A stretch of DNA of 20,261 nt from assembly GCA_910587175.1 (NCBI GenBank), contig CAJULH010000037.1, positions 1 through 20,261 of the forward strand. The letters run 5' to 3'. A program made the position numbers and the translations under genes. This stretch comes from Candidatus Gastranaerophilales bacterium. Its GTDB lineage: Bacteria > Cyanobacteriota > Vampirovibrionia > Gastranaerophilales > Gastranaerophilaceae. A model generated the notes under the pieces. The model worked only from the letters and a program-made list of their open reading frames with translations. It was not told the origin of the DNA and did not search any database. This document shows positions 16,209 through 20,261 of the stretch, piece by piece (position 1 is the first letter of the stretch; the number at the start of each line of letters is the position of its first letter).

Positions 16209-16369
16209 GTTCAAATAAGAGTATTTTATCTTAAGGGATAAAATAGTTTTTGAACAACATTCTAACCCGTCGGAAGATAGCAGCTAAATACTGCTTAAAG
16301 GTCTGATTTTAAGGCAAGCTTTTTATTGAATCATTTAATAAAAAGACAAAAATTCTTCCAAACATTCCG
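16209..16369 (+). ncRNA. Structured module M3 between blocks 2 and 3
   Basis: Hairpin A: outer GTTCAAA (16209-16215) with TTTGAAC (16249-16255), inner TATTTTATC (16222-16230) with GATAAAATA (16237-16245), 6-nt loop. Box at 16259-16283. Hairpin B: CTTAAA (16294-16299) with TTTAAG (16308-16313). Hairpin C: CTTTTTATT (16319-16327), 9-nt loop GAATCATTT, AATAAAAAG (16337-16345). Then AATTCTTCC and the cassette. Confidence 0.6.
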
Positions 16370-16606
16370 TGTAGCTACTCCAGCGTAAGCGGTACACCGT
16401 ACTGCCCGGTGCAGAACATCAGCGCAAGTAAGCAGAATCAGTGGCCGTCTATTATCTGGACTTCTACACCTTATACTAACAGCAACTGTACAAGCAGCGC
16501 AGCATATCGCGCTTGGCGTTTAGAGGGTACGGTCTGGAGAGCTGACAACTTCTGCGCTACTACAATCGCGAGCAATGGCAACACGCACTTTGGTTCAGTT
16601 CGTTGA
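16370..16606 (+). pseudogene. Cassette U5: start-less C-lectin-type domain segment
   Basis: CSYSSVSGTPYCPVQ to THFGSVR, followed directly by TGA; the GFR tail lies beyond the stop. It has WTSTPYT, NCTSSAAYRAW and FCATTIAS. First cassette of block 3. It shares the FCATTIAS stretch (CATTIAS reads LCATTIAS in U6) and THFGSVR with U6. Confidence 0.72.
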
Positions 16607-16654
16607 CATGTTGGTTTTAGGATGTACATACTTAAAGTGCGTAAGTAAGGTGGG

Positions 16655-16906
16655 TGCAGCTACTCTAGCGTGAGCGGTACACCATACTGTCCGGCGCAGT
16701 ATCCAAACGCTAGTAAGCAGAGTCAGAACCCGCACCACATATGGTCTTCTACGCCGTATACCGACACAGCTACCTGCACGGCTGGAGGCAGAGCCTACCG
16801 CACAGGTTATTTAGATGGTGCCACGTGGGGTGTGAGCAGGTTATGCGCTACCACGATCGCTAGCGGCAGCACTGCAAGCTACACACACTTTGGTTCAGTT
16901 CGTTAG
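16655..16906 (+). pseudogene. Cassette U6: start-less C-lectin-type domain segment
   Basis: CSYSSVSGTPYCPAQYPNASKQSQ to YTHFGSVR then TAG. WSSTPYTDTATC resembles U1. The internal ATG-like start at 16670 (GTG) has no ribosome site. Last cassette of block 3; its 3' flank is identical to that of U16 for 55 bases. Confidence 0.72.
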
Positions 16907-16910
16907 CGTT

Positions 16911-16965
16911 TTGGCTTTAGAAAATTATATGTAAATTGCACATTGAAAATTACATATCATATTTT
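16911..16965 (+). repeat. Block-end repeat, identical to 20207-20261
   Basis: 55 identical bases follow U6 and U16. They include an 8-bp stem ATATGTAA (16927-16934) with TTACATAT (16950-16957). The identity may continue beyond the window edge. Confidence 0.85.
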
Positions 16966-17134
16966 TGTTCAAAAGAGAGTATTTTATCTTAAGGGATAAA
17001 ATAGTTTTTGAACAACATTCTAACCCGTCGGAAGATAGCAGCTAAATACTGCTTAAAACCCTTTTTAATATAAGGAAGGTTTCTTGTTGAAAGATTTGAT
17101 AAGAAATTAATAATTCTTCTATTTTGTGTAAGGG
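16965..17134 (+). ncRNA. Structured module M4 between blocks 3 and 4
   Basis: Hairpin A: outer TTGTTCAAAA (16965-16974) with TTTTGAACAA (17006-17015), inner TATTTTATC (16980-16988) with GATAAAATA (16995-17003). Box from 17017 to 17041. Hairpin C: TTTCTTGTT (17080-17088), 9-nt loop GAAAGATTT, GATAAGAAA (17098-17106), nine pairs including two G-T. Leads into U7. Confidence 0.6.
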
Positions 17135-17398
17135 TGTAGCCACACCAGCGTAAGCGGTACACCGTATTGTCCGCATCAGCCTATCAGCACAAGTAAGCAG
17201 GATCAGTGGCCGAACCACATATGGACTTCTACGCTCATAGATAACAGCGATTGTACAGGAGGTAAGGCTTACCGTGCTATGGGCTACTACGACGGTAAGT
17301 GGGGTTCAGGTTCGTTCTGCGCTACCACGGTCGTGAGCACTCACCAGTACTACCCCGGCTACACGAGCTTTGGTTCAGTTCGTTGTGTTGGCTTTAGA
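17135..17398 (+). pseudogene. Cassette U7: start-less C-lectin-type domain segment
   Basis: CSHTSVSGTPYCPHQPISTSKQDQ to FGSVRCVGFR; the frame runs on to a stop at 17485, overlapping U8 in another frame. KAYRAMGYYDGKWGSG matches U1. WTSTLIDN departs from the WxSTxY motif. It has a long loop after FCATT (VVSTHQYYPGYTS). First of block 4. Confidence 0.72.
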
Positions 17399-17423
17399 AT
17401 ACCTTACGTTCAGGCGTACATAG

Positions 17424-17681
17424 TGCAGCTGCACCAGCGTAAGCGGTACCCCGTACTGTCCACGTCAGGATTACAGTACAAGTAAGCAGGCTCAGTGGCC
17501 GTACCCTATATGGTCTTCTACGTCCTATACTTATCATGGCTGCGCAGACGGCGGCAAGGCTTATTACGCTTGGGCTTTAAGTGGTACAAGCTGGGCGAGG
17601 GATGGGTTCTGCGCTACCACGTGGGCAAGCACAGACTACTATGCAGGCTACACACCCTTTGGTTCAGTTCGTTGGCTTTAG
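17424..17681 (+). pseudogene. Cassette U8: start-less C-lectin-type domain segment
   Basis: CSCTSVSGTPYCPRQDYSTSKQAQ to YTPFGSVRWL and stop. An extra cysteine sits in the lead-in. It ends in the short WL form produced by the CGTTGGCTTTAG junction. A longer out-of-frame reading over this stretch is not a gene. Confidence 0.72.
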
Positions 17682-17738
17682 AGTACCTATTCCGGTTGTT
17701 TACCCGCTGCAGTAGTGCAGACGTCAGATATAGGCGGA
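17682..17738 (+). other. Intra-block spacer U8/U9 with hairpin
   Basis: ACCCGC (17702-17707) can pair with GCGGAT (17734-17739) at five of six positions, and CTGCA-GTAG-TGCAG forms a small inner hairpin. Equivalent spacers precede U10 and U16. Confidence 0.4.
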
Positions 17739-17996
17739 TGTAGCTACACCAGCGTGAGCGGTACACCGTATTGTCCGGCGCAGGCTATCCACACAAGTAA
17801 GCAGGTTCAGCTCGCGTACCACGTGTGGTCTTCTACCCCCTATATATACGACAGTTGTACAAGCAGTACCTCTTATCGCACTTATGGTTTGTATGGTTCA
17901 GGCTGGCTTCTGGGTTGGTTCTGTGCCGTTAAGCTTGCAGACTCTTACACTCCGGAGCCCGGCTACACGCAGTTTGGTTCAGTTCGTTGGCTTTAG
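17739..17996 (+). pseudogene. Cassette U9: start-less C-lectin-type domain segment
   Basis: CSYTSVSGTPYCPAQAIHTSKQVQ to YTQFGSVRWL and stop. FCAVKLAD replaces FCATT, followed by a long loop SYTPEPGYTQ. The in-frame ATG-less lead-in reads SDIGGCSY. Confidence 0.72.
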
Positions 17997-18017
17997 GATG
18001 CAGGATTCCAATGGTTT

Positions 18018-18055
18018 ACCCACAGCAGGAATACGGACGTCAGGTATAGGTGGGT
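18018..18055 (+). other. Intra-block spacer U9/U10 hairpin
   Basis: ACCCAC (18018-18023) pairs perfectly with GTGGGT (18050-18055), enclosing the GGACGTCAGGTATAG-type sequence shared with the U9 and U16 lead-ins. Compared with the U8/U9 spacer both arms have changed. Confidence 0.4.
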
Positions 18056-18312
18056 GTTACCGCTCCAGCGTGAGCGGCACACCGTACTGTCCGGACCAGC
18101 ATCCAAGCACAAGTAAGCAGAGTCAGTACCCGTCTTTCGTATGGACTTCTACGACCTATAGCAATACCAATTGCATCGGGGCGGCTTACCATACTTATGG
18201 CTTGCAAGGTACGAGTATGGTTCTTGGCAACTTCTGCGCTACCACGTACTCAAGCGCATACTACTACGCAGGCTATACTACCTTTGGTTCAGTTCGTTGT
18301 GTTGGCTTTAGG
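18055..18312 (+). pseudogene. Cassette U10: start-less C-lectin-type domain segment
   Basis: CYRSSVSGTPYCPDQHPSTSKQSQ to YTTFGSVRCVGFR; the frame stays open to 18375 across U11. The W of the LxGxxW motif is lost (LQGTSMVLG). Loop after FCATT reads YSSAYYYAGYTT. Confidence 0.72.
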
Positions 18313-18334
18313 GTGCACTTTGCTCTAGGAAGAG

Positions 18335-18559
18335 TGTACACCATACTGTCCGTGGCAGGTTATCGCTGCAAGTAAGCAGAGTCAGTGGCCGAGCCAAGTA
18401 TGGTCTTCTACGTCTTTTACAGGCAGGAGTGACTGTACGGGCAGTGCCGGCTTTTATACTTACTACCTAGATGGCACCACAGGCGGGCGGGGTAGTTTCT
18501 GCGCTACCACGGTCGCAAGCAGTGGCAACACGGACTTTGGTTCAGTTCGTTGGCTTTAG
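18335..18559 (+). pseudogene. Cassette U11: 5'-truncated C-lectin-type domain segment
   Basis: CTPYCPWQVIAASKQSQ to TDFGSVRWL and stop. The SSVSG lead-in and most of the spacer are missing: only about 22 bases separate it from U10, consistent with an internal deletion. The tryptophan of GxxW is replaced (LDGTTGGRGS). Confidence 0.7.
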
Positions 18560-18585
18560 AATGTTTTATCTTCGGGTATACAGGG

Positions 18586-18879
18586 TGCAGCCACACCAGC
18601 GTGAGCAGTACACCGTACTGTCCGGCACAGTGGCCAAGCACAAGCAAGCAAGTTCAGGACGCCTTTCATATATGGTCATCCACACCTTACTACGAGAGCC
18701 TTTGCATAGGTGGCTCAGCTTACCGCACAAGTTATCTGAGTGGCACAGCTTGGGAGGCCGACTGGCTCTGTTCTCTGGCTTACGGCGCTGCGGGCACCTC
18801 CGTACCAGGCTACACGCACTTTGCTTCAGTTCGTTGTGGATTTAGAGAATCGTACATTAAAAATTCTATTTGTTCATAA
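18586..18879 (+). pseudogene. Cassette U12: start-less C-lectin-type domain segment
   Basis: CSHTSVSSTPYCPAQWPSTSKQVQ to THFASVRCGFRESYIKNSICS and stop. Several framework residues have drifted: SSTP for SGTP, LCSLAYG for FCATT, FASVR for FGSVR. Last of block 4. A UUCG-loop hairpin (18567-18578) precedes it. Confidence 0.72.
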
Positions 18880-19076
18880 AAAAAGAGTGTTTTGTTTTAA
18901 GGAATTAAGCATATTTTTATGAACACATTCTAACCCGTCGGAAGATAGCAGTATTTTTTTAAAAATAAACTATTTTCTCAGTATTCAATCAAAATCTGCT
19001 GCTTAAAACCCTTTAATTTAAGGAAACCTCTTATTGAATAGTTTGATAAAAAGGTATAAATTCTTCCAAATGCTTG
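18872..19076 (+). ncRNA. Structured module M5 between blocks 4 and 5
   Basis: Hairpin A: outer GTTCATAAAAA (18872-18882) with TTTTTATGAAC (18914-18924), 11 perfect pairs; inner TGTTTTGTT (18888-18896) with AATTAAGCA (18903-18911), weakened by G-T pairs and one mismatch. Box 18927-18951. An insertion of about 45 bases, then hairpin B CTTAAA (19002-19007) with TTTAAG (19017-19022) and hairpin C CCT.TTATT with GATAA..AGG (19027-19054). Confidence 0.6.
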
Positions 19077-19340
19077 TGTAACCGCTCCAGCGTGAGTGGC
19101 ACGCCATACTGTCCGGCGCAGGGGGTCAGTACAAGTAAGCAGTGGCAGGGTCCAAACCATCTATGGTCTTCTACGCCGTATACAAGGAGCGACTGTTCCT
19201 CTCAGGCAGCCTATTATGCATATAATCTAAATGGTACAAGCTGGGGACGGAATAGTTTTTGCGCTGTCCAGAGGGTAGCACAGCCAGGAGAAGGAGAGGC
19301 AAACACGCACACGCACTTTGGTTCAGTTCGTTGGCTTTAG
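19077..19340 (+). pseudogene. Cassette U13: start-less C-lectin-type domain segment
   Basis: CNRSSVSGTPYCPAQGVSTSKQWQ to THFGSVRWL and stop. The only near start is a TTG at 19074. FCAVQRV and a long hydrophilic loop AQPGEGEANTHTH replace the usual FCATT loop. First of block 5. Confidence 0.72.
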
Positions 19341-19366
19341 AATGTTTTACCTTCGGGTGTACAGGG

Positions 19367-19624
19367 TGCAGCTACTCCATCATGAGCGGGACACCGTACT
19401 GTCCGCCTCAGCATATCAGTGCAAGTAAGCAGTATCACGGTCCGTTCCATATATGGACTTCTACGACCTATACAGACAGCCGTTGCGCAGACGGCACTGC
19501 GTATCATGTGTGGTATCTTAGCGGTTCAAGCTGGGAACTGGGTTGGTTCTGCGCTACCACATACGTGAGCACATATACACCAGTACCCGGCTACACGAGC
19601 TTTGGTTCAGTTCGTTGGCTTTAG
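19367..19624 (+). pseudogene. Cassette U14: start-less C-lectin-type domain segment
   Basis: CSYSIMSGTPYCPPQHISASKQYH to YTSFGSVRWL and stop. The lead-in is SIMSG rather than SVSG, as in U15; its ATG has no ribosome site. WTSTTYTDSRC and FCATTYVST are present. Confidence 0.72.
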
Positions 19625-19650
19625 AATGTTTTACCTTCGGGTATACAGGG

Positions 19651-19926
19651 TGCAGCTACTCCATCATGAGCGGTACACCATACTGTCCGGCACAGGGGCT
19701 CAGCACGAGTAGTCAGAGTCACTTTCCGTACCACATATGGTCTTCTACGCACTATATGGACACCTCTGGTTGTACCGGAAGCAGTTTAGCTTACCGCACT
19801 TATGGTTTAGCTGGTATGAGCTGGGTAAGAGATGGGTTCTGCGCTACTATGTATACAGGTGGCGGTACGAGCTTTGGTTCAGTTCGTTGTGTTGGCTTTA
19901 GAGTGAGATATCGCACCGGATATTAG
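19651..19926 (+). pseudogene. Cassette U15: start-less C-lectin-type domain segment
   Basis: CSYSIMSGTPYCPAQGLSTSSQSH to TSFGSVRCVGFR, running on to a stop at 19926. It has the shortest post-FCAT loop (MYTGGGTS) and an extra two residues before the central cysteine region (SLAYRTYGL). Its upstream spacer is almost identical to that of U14. Confidence 0.72.
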
Positions 19927-19970
19927 GCAGTTTACCCATCACAGGGGTACAGGCGTTCGGTATAGGTGGG

Positions 19971-20216
19971 TGTAGCGGCTCCAGCGTGAGCGGTACACCG
20001 TATTGTCCGGCGCAAGGTTACAGCGCAAGTAAGCAGAGTCAGTACCCGTACCACATATGGTCTTCTACTACTCATGTCAGCAGCAACTGCTCAGACGGAG
20101 GCACGGCTTACTATGCCGGTTATCTGAATGGTACATACTGGAGTATTGACGATTTATGCGCTACCACGTGGGCAAGTAACGGCTACACAGAGCTTGGTTC
20201 AGTTCGTTGGCTTTAG
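19971..20216 (+). pseudogene. Cassette U16: start-less C-lectin-type domain segment
   Basis: CSGSSVSGTPYCPAQGYSASKQSQ to YTELGSVRWL and stop. FGSVR has become LGSVR. The spacer before it pairs ACCCAT (19934-19939) with GTGGGT (19966-19971). Its 3' flank is the same block-end sequence as after U6, so block 5 probably ends here and another module follows off the edge. Confidence 0.72.
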
Positions 20217-20261
20217 AAAATTATATGTAAATTGCACATTGAAAATTACATATCATATTTT
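20207..20261 (+). repeat. Block-end repeat, second copy
   Basis: Identical to 16911-16965 up to the window edge. It predicts that a hairpin A and box follow immediately outside the window. Confidence 0.85.

Noticed and set aside
17495..18845. Longer open frames across cassettes U8-U12 as separate proteins
   Set aside because: They read the cassettes out of frame, lose the C-lectin framework and have no ribosome sites.
15248..18924. Hairpin A copies as intrinsic terminators
   Set aside because: The stems are A-T rich and lack a following T run; the conserved box directly after them points to another role.
14947..20216. CRISPR array
   Set aside because: The repeated units are about 225-290 bp coding segments with scattered variation, not short identical repeats with unique spacers, and there are no cas genes.
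14837..20261. Integron cassette array with attC sites
   Set aside because: No integrase; the hairpin modules separate blocks of one to six cassettes rather than single genes, the box does not match attC core sites, and cassettes lack starts.
14947..20261. Shufflon of pilus-tip segments
   Set aside because: All cassettes lie in one orientation, there are no inverted recombination sites and no Rci-like recombinase is present.

Overview
The window comes from an AT-rich, Gram-negative-type chromosome: there is an OmpH/Skp periplasmic chaperone, signal peptides and PlsC-type acyltransferases, and the standard genetic code fits. The low GC, the gene mix and a diversity-generating retroelement would suit an uncultured host-associated lineage such as Gastranaerophilales (Vampirovibrionia), but that is inference; no rRNA or marker gene fixes the taxon.

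Left part (1-5500), an accessory or defence hotspot beside a tRNA-Met gene. A truncated DUF2971 gene (+), a RhuM-family gene (-) and a nuclease-STAND NTPase gene (-) are separated by three related non-coding repeats, R1, R2 and R3. Each repeat has a minus-strand hairpin terminator and clusters of TTGCAC/GTGCAA words. R1 and R2 also carry what looks like a class II tRNA 3' remnant. The unrelated rhuM and STAND genes share nearly the same sequence right up to their stop codons, as if genes were exchanged at a fixed site.

Middle part (5500-12960), ordinary chromosome. It holds tRNA-Met; a histidine pair with hisB overlapping a fused hisC-HAD phosphatase gene; a secreted carboxypeptidase-regulatory-like protein; a DUF378 membrane protein; an unrecognised 498-aa protein; two overlapping PlsC-type acyltransferase genes; an OmpH-like chaperone; and tRNA-Ser(UGA).

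Right part (12960-20261), the notable system. An avd-like gene and a DGR-type reverse transcriptase gene (SQ-type motif 4, YVDD) are followed by a same-strand array of at least 16 cassettes. Each cassette encodes about 80-95 residues of a C-type-lectin-like (DUF1566/Fib_succ_major-like) domain, the fold DGRs diversify. Almost none has a credible start codon. No target-gene N-terminus and no adenine-rich template repeat is visible. The cassettes form five blocks (U1; U2-U4; U5-U6; U7-U12; U13-U16), separated by a recurring module: nested hairpin, conserved box (ATTCTAACCCGTCGG then AAGATAGCAG), then a second hairpin with 9-nt loop. Its helices are kept by compensatory changes. Cassettes have constant frameworks and variable codons; some codons vary as expected if template adenines were randomised, others also differ in third base and in length. 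My reading is a DGR-derived system with a silent repertoire of donor or template cassettes, possibly reverse-transcribed as structured block RNAs and copied into an expressed gene outside the window. That mechanism is inference; the array, its blocks and the repeated structures are directly visible. The array runs off the right edge.
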